Positions 44,969-53,705 are shown, counted from the stretch's first letter. The stretch is DNA of 64,000 nucleotides from Shimia sp. CNT1-13L.2 (GCF_024331145.1 NZ_JANDJO010000003.1:248001-312000), one strand, 5' to 3'. Numbers and translations are program-made. Notes: generated by a model from the sequence alone, not told the origin.

Positions 44969-45628
44969 ATGACCCGCGCTCGACTGACAGCAGTTATGAT
45001 GGCCCTCGGACTGGGCCTTTCGGCATGCGCATCGGTAGACACCGCGACGCGGAACATCCCGCTTGAGCAGATCACCACGGAAACGGCCGCGCCGGCCCCG
45101 TCGTTTCAGCTCGTTGGATATGACGTAAGTGTCCCAACAACCCTCAAAGTTTCAGAAGCCAACAGCTATTATCCGGGCGGTGACATCGTCTGGCGCGGCG
45201 ATGCCTTTGGCAATCGCTATGAGCAGGTTGGTGCAATCTTCGAAAACGCCATCGAAATCGGTGCCCGCCCGCTGGAAGGCGCGCTGCCGGTTGTTGTCGA
45301 GATCGAAGTCAAACGCTTTCACGCGCTGACCGAGAAGACCCGCTATTCGGTTGGCGGTATCCATTCGATCGAGTTCGTGATGACCATCCGTGATCCGCTG
45401 ACCGGTGCCGTTGTGCGCGGCCCGCGCGAGATCAAGGCCGACCTTGTTGGCTATGGCGGCTCAAAGGCGCTTCAGGCCGAGGCCCGTGGCCTGACCCAGA
45501 AGTACCGCATCACTCAGCACCTTGCCAAAGTGGTGCGCGACGAGATGAGCCTCGCAACCGGCTGGGTCAAGCCGCAAGGCGGCGTGACAGCCCGCATTCA
45601 GCCGCTGAGCCCGGTGCAGGCACTCTGA
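44969..45628 (+). CDS. Lipoprotein of unknown function (DUF6778-like)
   Basis: A 219-residue protein with a lipoprotein signal and lipobox LSAC (C20). The mature part is beta-rich (SFQLVGYDVSVPTTLKVSEA, VVVEIEVKRFHALTEKTRYS, IEFVMTIRDPLTGAVV). It matches a Rhodobacterales lipoprotein family that I recall as DUF6778, without known role. AAGGAGACAAGACA before the ATG is a clear ribosome site. Confidence 0.85.
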   Translation: MTRARLTAVMMALGLGLSACASVDTATRNIPLEQITTETAAPAPSFQLVGYDVSVPTTLKVSEANSYYPGGDIVWRGDAFGNRYEQVGAIFENAIEIGARPLEGALPVVVEIEVKRFHALTEKTRYSVGGIHSIEFVMTIRDPLTGAVVRGPREIKADLVGYGGSKALQAEARGLTQKYRITQHLAKVVRDEMSLATGWVKPQGGVTARIQPLSPVQAL

Positions 45629-45665
45629 TCTTTTCTTGATCGCAGGAACACGTTAGGAGGGCGGC

Positions 45666-46862
45666 ATGATGTCGTCCTCCTTTCCTGTTGTCCGCCTGAA
45701 ACCCAAAGCCAATGCCCGTGCGATCCGCCACGGCTTTCCCTGGGTTTATGATAATGAGCTGGTGATTGACCGGCGTACCAAGAAAATTCCCGCCGGTTCC
45801 ATCGTGTTGCTGGAAGATGGTGAGCGCCGCCCGATTGGCCTTGTCGCGTTCAACGCCGGATCGCGCATTGCCTGTCGGATGCTTGAGCGCGATGTGGAAG
45901 CCACGATTGATCGGAAATGGCTGACCGCCAAGTTCGTGCGGGCGCGGGAAATGCGTGACCGCCTGTTCGATGCGCCGTTCTATCGCCTGGTCCACGCCGA
46001 GGCAGACGGGTTGCCGGGGGTGATTGTCGACCGTTTTGGCGATGTGGCCGTGATCCAGCCGAATGCGGCGTGGTCCGAAGTTCTGCTGGACGAGATGGTC
46101 GCGGCGCTGGTTGCCGCGACAGGTGTCACGACGGTTCTGAAAAACGGGTCCGGTCGGGCGCGTGGCCTTGAGGGGCTGGACGAAGACAGCCGCGTGATGG
46201 TGGGCACGGCCCCCGATGCGCCGGTGCCCGTGGTGATGAACGGTGCGACCTATATGGCCGACCTGACCGGCGGGCAGAAGACCGGCCTTTTCTATGATCA
46301 ACGTCCCAATCACGGATTTGCGGCCGGGCTTTGCAAGGATGCAAAGGTTCTGGATGTTTTCTCGCATGTTGGCGGCTTTTCCCTTGCCGCGCTGGCGGGG
46401 GGCGCTGCCGAAGCGATGGCGGTGGATGGCTCTGCCGCGGCGCTGGCGCTGGCCGAAGAAGGCGCGCGGCAGGCTGGGGTGTCTGATCGCTTTTCGACCC
46501 GCAAGGGCGATGCGTTTGACGTGCTGACGGCCTTGGCCGAAGAGGGCGCGCAGTTCGATGTCGTGATCTGCGATCCGCCTGCCTTTGCGCCGTCGAAGCC
46601 CGCGCTTGAAAAGGGGCTGCGGGCCTATGAACGCGTGGCGCGGCTGGCGGCACCTCTGGTGAAGGAGGGAGGCTATCTTGGCCTGTGTTCCTGTTCCCAT
46701 GCGGCCGACCTTGCCAAGTTTCGCGGCGCATCGGTGCGCGGGATTGGCCGTGCCGGGCGGCAGGGGCAGTTGCTGCACACCGGATTTGCCGGACCGGACC
46801 ATCCGCTGATGCCGCAACTGGCCGAAAGTGGCTATCTCAAATCCCTGTTCTTCCGCCTGTGA
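45666..46862 (+). CDS. RlmI-like 23S rRNA 5-methylcytosine methyltransferase
   Basis: Class I SAM-dependent methyltransferase of 398 residues. An N-terminal PUA domain (about 5-85) is followed by an EEHEE-like linker and a Rossmann domain with DVFSHVGGFS, VICDPPAFAPSK and the cysteine motif CSCSH, which marks RNA 5-methylcytosine formation. In E. coli RlmI acts at C1962 of 23S rRNA. The ATG at 45666 follows AGGAGG. Its stop overlaps the GTG of the PIN gene by four bases. Confidence 0.92.
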   Translation: MMSSSFPVVRLKPKANARAIRHGFPWVYDNELVIDRRTKKIPAGSIVLLEDGERRPIGLVAFNAGSRIACRMLERDVEATIDRKWLTAKFVRAREMRDRLFDAPFYRLVHAEADGLPGVIVDRFGDVAVIQPNAAWSEVLLDEMVAALVAATGVTTVLKNGSGRARGLEGLDEDSRVMVGTAPDAPVPVVMNGATYMADLTGGQKTGLFYDQRPNHGFAAGLCKDAKVLDVFSHVGGFSLAALAGGAAEAMAVDGSAAALALAEEGARQAGVSDRFSTRKGDAFDVLTALAEEGAQFDVVICDPPAFAPSKPALEKGLRAYERVARLAAPLVKEGGYLGLCSCSHAADLAKFRGASVRGIGRAGRQGQLLHTGFAGPDHPLMPQLAESGYLKSLFFRL

Positions 46863-47410
46863 AACGGTTGCTGCTGGATACCTGCGTCATCTATCCGACG
46901 GTGATGCGCGAGGTGCTTCTGGGGGTGGCCAGGGCAGGGGCGTTCCAGCCGATGTGGTCGGCGCGTATCCTTGAGGAATGGGCGCGGGCGGCGCGCAAGA
47001 TCGGCCCGACGGGCGAAGCGCAGGCGCGAGGGGAAATCGCCCTTGTTCGTGCGGCCTGGCCCAAGGCCGAGGTGACGTGGAAACCATCGCTTGAAGACCG
47101 GCTGTACCTGCCGGATGCGGCGGATGTGCATGTACTGGCCGCGGCGATTGCGGGTTCGGCGGACGCGATTGTCACCGTGAACGCCAAGGATTTTCCGCGC
47201 CATACCCTTGCCGAGGAAGGTCTTGAGCGGATCGATCCTGATGCCCTGTTGCGGGGGATCTGGGAGGATGCGCCGGAGATGGTTGAAGCGGTGGTCGAAA
47301 GCGTACGTCAGGAGGCGGAGCGGTTGTCGGGGGAGACCTGGGACAGCCGGAAGCTGCTCAAGAAGGCCCGCTTGCCACGCCTGGCCAAGGCGGTTTCGGG
47401 ACGCGGGTAA
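46859..47410 (+). CDS. PIN-domain protein
   Basis: Putative ribonuclease of 183 residues, starting at a GTG that overlaps the preceding stop (GTGA). The PIN acidic residues are visible in LLLDTCVIYP, EEWARA, DAADVHVLAAAI and VNAKDFP. It is larger than a VapC toxin and has no antitoxin gene next to it; the coupling to an rRNA methyltransferase suggests an RNA-processing role rather than a toxin. A basic helical tail closes the protein. Confidence 0.85.
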   Translation: MKRLLLDTCVIYPTVMREVLLGVARAGAFQPMWSARILEEWARAARKIGPTGEAQARGEIALVRAAWPKAEVTWKPSLEDRLYLPDAADVHVLAAAIAGSADAIVTVNAKDFPRHTLAEEGLERIDPDALLRGIWEDAPEMVEAVVESVRQEAERLSGETWDSRKLLKKARLPRLAKAVSGRG

Positions 47411-47422
47411 GCGGCTGAAATC

Positions 47423-48109
47423 TCAGCTGATTGTGCCCCATTTCGTTTCCAGATCCTCGATCGCCTTGATGCGTTCGGTGGTCTTGGGGTGGCTGAGCAG
47501 CCATGCCGGTGTTGCCCCGCGCACCTGTGTCAGGCCTTCGAGCTTGTGGAATAGGGTTTTCTGGGCTTCGGTGCCGATCCCGGCCTTGGTCAGAAGGGCG
47601 GCGGCATAGGCGTCGGCCTCGTATTCGTCGCTGCGCGAGAGGCGGGCGGACAACAGGCGCATGGCCATTCCGGCAAGCCACGGGCCGATGCCGGGAAGAA
47701 TACGGCCAAGCACCATGGCGAGCGCCGTCCGCAGGGCGTTCTGGCCCGAGAAATCGATCATGCGACGGCGGGAATGGCCAAGGGCGACATGGCCCAGCTC
47801 GTGTGCGATCACGCTGGCGAGTTCCTCGGCGCTGACGTCGCCGGCGCGGTAGCGGTCATAGAAGCCGCGGGTGATGAAGATGCGGCCATCCGGTGCGGCA
47901 AGGCCGTTGACGGGTTCGATCTCGTAGATGTGGACACGGATGCGGGGCAGATCGAGGGCCTTGGCCATGTCCTTGATCAGGGGCACGAGGCTGGGGTCGG
48001 CCAGTTCGGTGGACCGCGCATCCAGCTCGCGCGAGGTGCGCCACGCGGAAAAGCGGTAGAGCACGATGCCATAGATCAGGGCGAGCAGGATTGGCGTAAA
48101 GCGAAGCAT
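47423..48109 (-). CDS. M48-family zinc metalloprotease
   Basis: Membrane-anchored or exported metalloprotease of 228 residues. An N-terminal hydrophobic segment (1-19) is followed by the peptidase domain with NGLAAPDGRIFITRG, HELGH and the third-ligand motif DEYEADAYA. It resembles HtpX/Oma1-like quality-control proteases but without multiple membrane segments. It follows the M24 gene on the same strand and converges with the PIN gene. Confidence 0.9.
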   Translation of the reverse strand: MLRFTPILLALIYGIVLYRFSAWRTSRELDARSTELADPSLVPLIKDMAKALDLPRIRVHIYEIEPVNGLAAPDGRIFITRGFYDRYRAGDVSAEELASVIAHELGHVALGHSRRRMIDFSGQNALRTALAMVLGRILPGIGPWLAGMAMRLLSARLSRSDEYEADAYAAALLTKAGIGTEAQKTLFHKLEGLTQVRGATPAWLLSHPKTTERIKAIEDLETKWGTIS

Positions 48110-48146
48110 ACCCCTGATATGGCGCAGGAGGCGGTCCGTCGCAAGG

Positions 48147-49295
48147 TCAACAGGTGATCAGATCGGGGGCGTGGCGCGAGAGCCTTTCGACTCCGCCGTC
48201 GCGGCAGAGAACCGAATGGCCAAGGCACATGGCGTTGCCGGTGGCATCGTCCATCAGGATCATGTGCAGGAAAAACACCTGATTTTCCAACATGATGGTG
48301 GGGTTGTTCTCATAAAACATCGGGAAGTCGACCCAGATCGGCCCATAGACCGCGCCCATGCCGTAACCGCAGGCGTTGAGGCGCGCGTTGCGCAGGCCGT
48401 GGGCATCGAAGACACGGGCGTGGGCGTCATAGACGTCGCCCATCGGGGCACCGGGGCGGATGGCCGCTTCGCAGGCGGCGAGGGCTTCGGAGGCCGCGGT
48501 GTGCATCCGTTTGTGGGCGTCGCTTGGGGTGCCGACGATGAGGGTCTGCATCATGGCGGCGTGGTAGCGGGCGTAGGCGCCGGACCATTCGATGGTCATC
48601 TGGTCCTGATCCGACAGATGACGGCGGCCGGAAGCCGAGCGGCAGAGCAGGGCAGCGTCCCCTGATCCGAGGATGAATTCATTGCCCGCGTAGTCACCTC
48701 CTCCTTTAAAAACAGCACCTTGCATGGCGGCGAGGATGTCGCCTTCGAAGGCGCCGGCGTGGGTGGTGGCGAGGGCGGCGTCGAGGGCGTCGTCAGAGAG
48801 TTCGGCGGCGCGGCGGTGCATGGCGACTTCGGCGTCGGATTTCAGGCGGCGCAGGGCGGGGAAAATGCCGGAGCCGTCCTGTATATCGGGCAGGGCGGCG
48901 CGCAGGCGTTGGCCCCAGAAATCGGTGAGGCCCGCGGTGCGCGATTCAAAGGCCAGCGTCCCGTTGCGTACCCCGAGATCGCCAAGGAGGTTGGCCAGAC
49001 CAGACACCGGATCAACCCCTTCGATATCCACCCAGATATGGAGCTGGTATTCGGAAAGTGTAGAGGTTTGAAGGGCTTGCAGGCGGTCAGGCGCGCGGGT
49101 GAAGAGGTGGATGTCGCCCTTTGCTGTCATCACCATGCACTGGAACATGGCAAATCCGAAGGTATCATAACCGGTCAGCCAATAGTGGCTTTCCGGCGCA
49201 AACAGCAGGATTGCATCGAGGCCATTTTCCAGAAGGGCAGCGCGGGCGCGGGATTGGCGGGCGGTGTATTCTTCGGGGGTGAAATGGCGTGGCAT
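48147..49295 (-). CDS. M24-family hydrolase, creatinase/ectoine hydrolase-like
   Basis: Pita-bread-fold protein of 382 residues with a creatinase N-terminal domain (HYWLTGYDTFGFAMFQCMV). The C-terminal domain has IEWSGAYARYHAAMM where metallo-aminopeptidases have a metal-binding Asp pair, and ACGYGMGAVYGP where they have a His, so the classical two-metal site is not conserved. The pattern is close to ectoine hydrolase (DoeA) and creatinase, which hydrolyse C-N bonds without being ordinary peptidases. The ATG at 49295 fits the family start. A copy of the 44-base repeat lies upstream. Confidence 0.85.
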   Translation of the reverse strand: MPRHFTPEEYTARQSRARAALLENGLDAILLFAPESHYWLTGYDTFGFAMFQCMVMTAKGDIHLFTRAPDRLQALQTSTLSEYQLHIWVDIEGVDPVSGLANLLGDLGVRNGTLAFESRTAGLTDFWGQRLRAALPDIQDGSGIFPALRRLKSDAEVAMHRRAAELSDDALDAALATTHAGAFEGDILAAMQGAVFKGGGDYAGNEFILGSGDAALLCRSASGRRHLSDQDQMTIEWSGAYARYHAAMMQTLIVGTPSDAHKRMHTAASEALAACEAAIRPGAPMGDVYDAHARVFDAHGLRNARLNACGYGMGAVYGPIWVDFPMFYENNPTIMLENQVFFLHMILMDDATGNAMCLGHSVLCRDGGVERLSRHAPDLITC

Positions 49296-49386
49296 GGGTG
49301 ATCCTGTTGGTGAAATTCCTGTGGTCAGCCTTGCGTATCGGGGCCTTTGGCGCACTTCGGTTCACGACGTCGAAATCGTCAAAAAA

Positions 49387-49430
49387 CGACGTCGGTATTG
49401 CGTCGGTATTCCGGCTGTATCGCGGAGGTG
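49387..49430 (-). repeat. Interspersed 44-base element, copy 2
   Basis: On the minus strand this reads CACCTCCGCGATAC, six variable bases, AATACCGACGCAATAC, two variable bases, ACGTCG; 35 or so of 44 bases match 40118-40161. Here ACCGACG is repeated directly, giving AATACCGACGC and AATACCGACGT. It lies about 90 bases upstream of the M24 gene. Confidence 0.65.
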
Positions 49431-49473
49431 TGAAATCAGGCGAGACCCTATAAATGGCTGAGGTGATCGCCAA

Positions 49474-50658
49474 TCAGCGCGTCAGGTCTTTCATGCCGGA
49501 TTCGATGCCCTGGAGGGTCATCGGTACCATGCGGTCTTCGAAGATGTCGCGGATCATCTTGATGGAATGGGTGTGACCCCAGTATTTTTCCGGCACCGGA
49601 TTGATCCAGAGGTTCGAGGACCACTGATCGCGGGCGCGTTCGAGCCAGACTTGGCCGGATTCGGCATTCCAGTGCTCGTTGGCACCGCCGGGATAGGCGA
49701 TCTCGTAGGGCGACATGGAGGCGTCGCCAACGAAGATGCACTTGTAGTCGGGCCCATAGGTGCGCAGCACCTCGTGGGTGGGGATCTGTTCCTGCCAGCG
49801 GCGTTTGTTGTCGCGCCAGACGCCTTCGTAGAGGCAGTTGTGGAAGTAGTAGTATTCCAGATGCTTGAACTCGGCGCGGGCGGCGGAGAAGAGTTCTTCG
49901 ACGACGCGGATGTGCGGGTCCATGGAGCCGCCCACGTCAAGGAACAGCAGCACCTTGACGGCGTTGCGGCGTTCCGGACGGGTTTTCACATCGAGATAGC
50001 CATGTTCGGCGGTGGCGCGGATGGTGCCGTCGAGATCGAGTTCGTCGGCCGCGCCATCCCGCGCCCAGCGGCGCAGGCGTTTCAGGGCCACCTTGATGTT
50101 GCGGGTGCCCAGTTCGATGGTATCGTCGAGGTTCTTGAACTCGCGCTTGTCCCAGACCTTGACCGCACGGCGGTGGCGGCTTTCCTTCTGGCCGATGCGC
50201 ACGCCTTCGGGATTGTAGCCATAGGCGCCAAAGGGCGAGGTGCCGGCGGTGCCGATCCACTTGTTGCCCCCTTGGTGGCGGCCTTCCTGTTCCTTGAGGC
50301 GCTCTTTGAGCGTTTCCATCAGCTTGTCGAAACCGCCCAGAGATTCAATCTCGGCCATTTCCTCGGCGCTGAGGTGTTTCTCGGCCATCTTGCGGATCCA
50401 TTCCTCGGGAATGTCCACGGCGTTCAGAACGTCCTGAACATTGATGTCCTCGAGGCCCTTGAAGGTGGCGGCGAAGGCGCGGTCGAACTTGTCTAGGTTG
50501 CGCTCGTCCTTGACCATGATGGTGCGGGCCAGAAAGTAGAAGGATTCGATGTCGTAGGTGGCAAGCCCGGCTTTCACCCCTTCGAGAAAGCCCAGGTATT
50601 CACGCAGTGACACCGGCACGCCGCCGGACCTGAGATTTTCGAAGAAGGGAAGAAACAT
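49474..50658 (-). CDS. VWA-domain protein (CoxE-like), partner of the MoxR ATPase
   Basis: Cytoplasmic protein of 394 residues. The N-terminal region is helical (FFENLRSGGVPVSLREYLGF), and a C-terminal von Willebrand A domain has a MIDAS motif reading DVGGSMD near residue 242. This is the CoxE/VWA_CoxE type that works with MoxR AAA+ ATPases to insert metals or remodel complexes. The ATPase gene lies 2.2 kb upstream on the same strand. A 55-residue membrane protein gene ends five bases before its start. Confidence 0.9.
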   Translation of the reverse strand: MFLPFFENLRSGGVPVSLREYLGFLEGVKAGLATYDIESFYFLARTIMVKDERNLDKFDRAFAATFKGLEDINVQDVLNAVDIPEEWIRKMAEKHLSAEEMAEIESLGGFDKLMETLKERLKEQEGRHQGGNKWIGTAGTSPFGAYGYNPEGVRIGQKESRHRRAVKVWDKREFKNLDDTIELGTRNIKVALKRLRRWARDGAADELDLDGTIRATAEHGYLDVKTRPERRNAVKVLLFLDVGGSMDPHIRVVEELFSAARAEFKHLEYYYFHNCLYEGVWRDNKRRWQEQIPTHEVLRTYGPDYKCIFVGDASMSPYEIAYPGGANEHWNAESGQVWLERARDQWSSNLWINPVPEKYWGHTHSIKMIRDIFEDRMVPMTLQGIESGMKDLTR

Positions 50659-50663
50659 GGGGT

Positions 50664-50831
50664 TTATCCGAGGCTGCGTTCAACGAAGACGGTGATGAAC
50701 AGGCCAAGGATAGCAAAGGCCATTGCGTAAACAACGGCATATTGCAGGATATCAAGCGTTTTGCCCTTACGTCTTTTTGCGATCAGGCCACCGATAAGAG
50801 CGCCCAGAACGGCGCTGACGAGAAGGATCAT
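50664..50831 (-). CDS. Small two-helix membrane protein
   Basis: A 55-residue protein: MILLVSAVLGALIGGLIAKR, a basic turn RKGKT, then a second hydrophobic segment AVVYAMAFAILGLFITVFVE. It fills the gap between the lipoprotein and VWA genes with no room for anything else, and GGGAG lies 15 bases upstream of its ATG. The basic loop between two membrane segments predicts both termini outside. The function is unknown; the position suggests it belongs with the MoxR-VWA set. Confidence 0.8.
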   Translation of the reverse strand: MILLVSAVLGALIGGLIAKRRKGKTLDILQYAVVYAMAFAILGLFITVFVERSLG

Positions 50832-50836
50832 CTTTC

Positions 50837-52195
50837 TCAGTATCTCCCTTTGAGCGGGCTGAGCGATGCGATTTCACGCAGTTTTGCGCGGACGGCCCAG
50901 TCCGGGCCAAAGCCGTACCTTGCCCAGCCAAGACTGTCCAGTCGGACGGCACCGGCTTCCTGTGATTTGCCCTGCAATTCGAGGGCTTCGGCGCGCAGAA
51001 GCATGAGCGTGGCGAGGAGTTCGGCGTTCTCGTGGCGGGCGGCGACGGGGATCAGCGGGTTGAGCAGCGCAAGCGCCTCTTGCCCGCGGCCCGAGGAAAT
51101 GGCCTGTGCCGCGAGTTGGGCCGTTACATAGCCGCGGTGCAGGGTGGCATGGGGAGATCGACGGTAGGCCTGATCGGCGAGCAGGAACTGGGTGTAGGCC
51201 TGTTCGGCGTCGACGCCCTGAAGCAGGCGACCAAGGGCGTAGTGGGTAAACCCGAGGCGGTGATCCTGCCAGCCTTCCTGTTTGGCGATCTGCAGGGCAA
51301 GACGGGCCGCAGTGCGCCGTTCGGCGGGATTGGCCCCGGGGCCAAGTGCGCGATGAATGGCGTTGATCCAAGCGCGTGGCGTGGCCGAGGGCTGTAGGGG
51401 CGAGACAGACTGGCCGCGCGGGTTGATGCGGGCGAGGATGGCGGGCAGGCGAGAGGCCACCTGCGCACGTGTCATGCCGTTTTTCAGGGCAGGGTCATAA
51501 TAGGCGCGCAGGATCAGCATATCAAAGCCGGTCAGGACCGCGTGGACGTTGTCATCGTTGAAGACGCTGTCGGGCAGGCGGTAGAGATCGTTCAGCGGGC
51601 CAAGGGCCTGGGCGAGTTCCTCGTGCAGGCAGTCGCGCACTTCCTGCGGGCTGGTGTCGTTGGGCAGGAAGATCGACAGGCGTTCGCGGTCTTGCAGCAG
51701 GGTCCAGTCGGTGCGCGGCGAGCGGCGGGCCGCGCGGTATTGCGACAGGGACGAGACGTTGGGGGCCACGAAACAGGCGGCCTGCGGCAGGGCGCGGCGG
51801 ATCTGGGTGCGGGTGACGGATTCGATGGTGATGTTGGCATCACCCGAGGTTGCCAGGTGGATGTCGATCCCGGCCTCGCGGCGCAGGCGGGCCATCAGCC
51901 GCTTGAGATCGGGGACGAGGTTTGACGGCGGAGACCCGGTGACGCGGACCGTGATCGGGCCTTCGAAGCGGGTCATCACCGGCAGTTCGCGGCCGCTTTC
52001 CATCTTGAAGGCAAGGTCAAGGAAATCGCGGGCGATGTCGCCGTTGGCGCGGGCCGGGGCCACGGGGCGCGGCGTTGCAAAGACCTTCATCGGGGGCAGC
52101 GAGGACTCGGAAATGGCAGCGCGGCTTGGCGCTTCGCTCTGCGGTTGGGCACAGGCCCCGAGGGTCAGAAGGAAGGGGACAACAAGTTGTTTCAT
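50837..52195 (-). CDS. DUF2927-type lipoprotein
   Basis: Exported lipoprotein of 452 residues; lipobox LGAC with C15. The domain starting FLDLAFKMESGRELPVMTRF, with CFVAP and DCLHEELAQALGPLND, matches DUF2927, which has an HEE motif reminiscent of metalloproteases; activity is not established. The C-terminal 200 residues look like TPR helices (AEQAYTQFLLADQAYRRS). Its start overlaps the GNAT stop by four bases. Confidence 0.88.
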   Translation of the reverse strand: MKQLVVPFLLTLGACAQPQSEAPSRAAISESSLPPMKVFATPRPVAPARANGDIARDFLDLAFKMESGRELPVMTRFEGPITVRVTGSPPSNLVPDLKRLMARLRREAGIDIHLATSGDANITIESVTRTQIRRALPQAACFVAPNVSSLSQYRAARRSPRTDWTLLQDRERLSIFLPNDTSPQEVRDCLHEELAQALGPLNDLYRLPDSVFNDDNVHAVLTGFDMLILRAYYDPALKNGMTRAQVASRLPAILARINPRGQSVSPLQPSATPRAWINAIHRALGPGANPAERRTAARLALQIAKQEGWQDHRLGFTHYALGRLLQGVDAEQAYTQFLLADQAYRRSPHATLHRGYVTAQLAAQAISSGRGQEALALLNPLIPVAARHENAELLATLMLLRAEALELQGKSQEAGAVRLDSLGWARYGFGPDWAVRAKLREIASLSPLKGRY

Positions 52196-52650
52196 AAAGG
52201 TCGATTGTAGCGAATAAACGGGGTCAGGGCGGCGACGCGGTCATAAAGCTGGCGGGCCGTCGTGTTGAAACCCTGCGTCAGCCAATAGACGGCGGGCGCT
52301 CCGGCCTTGTCGGCGGCGTCATAGACCGCCTCGATCAGGGCGCGGCCGATGCCGGTGCCACGGGCCTCGGGGGCGGCGAAGAGGTCTTGCAGGTAGCAGA
52401 CATTCTCGACCTTCCAGGCGTGGCGGTGAAACAGGTAGTGGGTGAGGCCAAGGAGCCTGCCATCGCGTTCGGCGACAAGGCAGGAGAAATCCTGCGGATC
52501 GTCACCAAGCAGACGGGCGAAGGTGGTCTGGTAGACCTCTTCCGGGACCGAGGTTTCGTAGTAGTCGAGGTAACCCGTCCAGAGCACGCGCCAGTCAGCC
52601 TCGTCTTCGGCCCTGAGCGGACGAATGGTGATCTGGCTGTCTGCGGTCAT
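52192..52650 (-). CDS. GNAT-family N-acetyltransferase
   Basis: Acetyl-CoA-dependent acyltransferase of 152 residues with the acetyl-CoA loop APEARGTGIGRALIEAVY and a C-terminal region ARQLYDRVAALTPFIRY. It resembles diamine or small-molecule acetyltransferases; the substrate is unknown. Translation is coupled to the DUF2927 gene through a four-base overlap. Confidence 0.9.
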   Translation of the reverse strand: MTADSQITIRPLRAEDEADWRVLWTGYLDYYETSVPEEVYQTTFARLLGDDPQDFSCLVAERDGRLLGLTHYLFHRHAWKVENVCYLQDLFAAPEARGTGIGRALIEAVYDAADKAGAPAVYWLTQGFNTTARQLYDRVAALTPFIRYNRPL

Positions 52651-52859
52651 CTGGCTGCTCCGGGTCTTGCGTGGGTCCGGTGACGTCGGACCTTGTAGAA
52701 GCTAGTCGGCCTTTTGGGCAGGAATGTGACTGGCCTCGTCAATTTTCACGCCATGATGGACCGGAGCGGAGCTGATGACAAGCGGCCCGCGAAAGGCAGA
52801 AGCCCGCGGCACGGTTTGCGTCTCACGGGCTTCGAATTAGAAGACGGCTGTAGGATGCC

Positions 52860-53705
52860 TCAGCGTTGCGAGCGCGCCATGAAGGCGAGGCGTTCGAAGA
52901 GGTGGACGTCCTGTTCGTTTTTCAGGAGTGCGCCGTGCAGTTTGGGCAGGGCGTTGGCGCCGTCGCGCTTGAGGTCTTCGGCATCGAGGTCTTCGGCCAG
53001 CAGTAGCTTGAGCCAGTCGAGCACTTCGGAGGTGGAGGGTTTCTTCTTGAGGCCCGGGGTTTCGCGGATCTCGTAGAACTGGGTCAGGGCGGTGGTCAGA
53101 AGCGCCTCTTTCACGCCCGGGTGGTGCACCTCGACGATGGCTTTCATCGTGTCGTGGTCGGGGAAGCGGATATAGTGGAAGAAACAGCGGCGCAGGAAGG
53201 CGTCGGGCAGTTCCTTTTCGTTGTTCGATGTGATGATGATGATCGGGCGCTGCTTGGCCTTGATCGTCTCGCCGGTCTCGTAGACGTGGAACTCCATCTT
53301 GTCGAGTTCCTGGAGAAGGTCGTTGGGGAATTCGATGTCGGCCTTGTCGATCTCGTCGATCAGCAGAACGACCTTTTCGTCGGCCTCGAAGGCCTCCCAG
53401 AGCTTGCCCTTCTTGATGTAGTTCTTCACGTCATGCACGCGCTCTTCGCCAAGCTGCGAGTCACGCAGGCGGCTGACGGCGTCATATTCGTAGAGGCCCT
53501 GTTGCGCCTTGGTGGTCGATTTGACGTTCCATTCGATCATGCGCAGGCCCAGACCGGTGGCAACCTGTTTGGCCAGTTCGGTTTTACCGGTGCCCGGTTC
53601 ACCCTTGACCAGAAGCGGGCGTTCGAGCGCGACGGCAGCGTTGACGGCCACCGTCAGGTCGTCGGTGGCTACATAGCTTTCGGTGCCTTCAAAACGGTGA
53701 GTCAT
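52860..53705 (-). CDS. MoxR-family AAA+ ATPase
   Basis: AAA+ ATPase of 281 residues with Walker A GEPGTGKT (35-42), Walker B VVLLIDEID (112-120), sensor 1 TSNNEKE and an arginine finger region LRRCFFHY. Members act with VWA proteins as chaperones for metal-enzyme assembly; here the partner is the VWA gene at 49474. The ATG at 53705 follows AGGAAGGACG. Other genes lie between ATPase and VWA gene, unlike the usual direct pairing. Confidence 0.94.
   Translation of the reverse strand: MTHRFEGTESYVATDDLTVAVNAAVALERPLLVKGEPGTGKTELAKQVATGLGLRMIEWNVKSTTKAQQGLYEYDAVSRLRDSQLGEERVHDVKNYIKKGKLWEAFEADEKVVLLIDEIDKADIEFPNDLLQELDKMEFHVYETGETIKAKQRPIIIITSNNEKELPDAFLRRCFFHYIRFPDHDTMKAIVEVHHPGVKEALLTTALTQFYEIRETPGLKKKPSTSEVLDWLKLLLAEDLDAEDLKRDGANALPKLHGALLKNEQDVHLFERLAFMARSQR

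Noticed and set aside
46859-47410. VapBC toxin-antitoxin module
   Set aside because: The PIN protein is larger than VapC and the overlapping upstream gene is a 398-residue methyltransferase, not an antitoxin.
52800-52832. Terminator after the MoxR gene from AAGCCCG/CGGGCTT
   Set aside because: The arms enclose about 19 bases and no T-run follows on the minus strand, so support is too weak to list.
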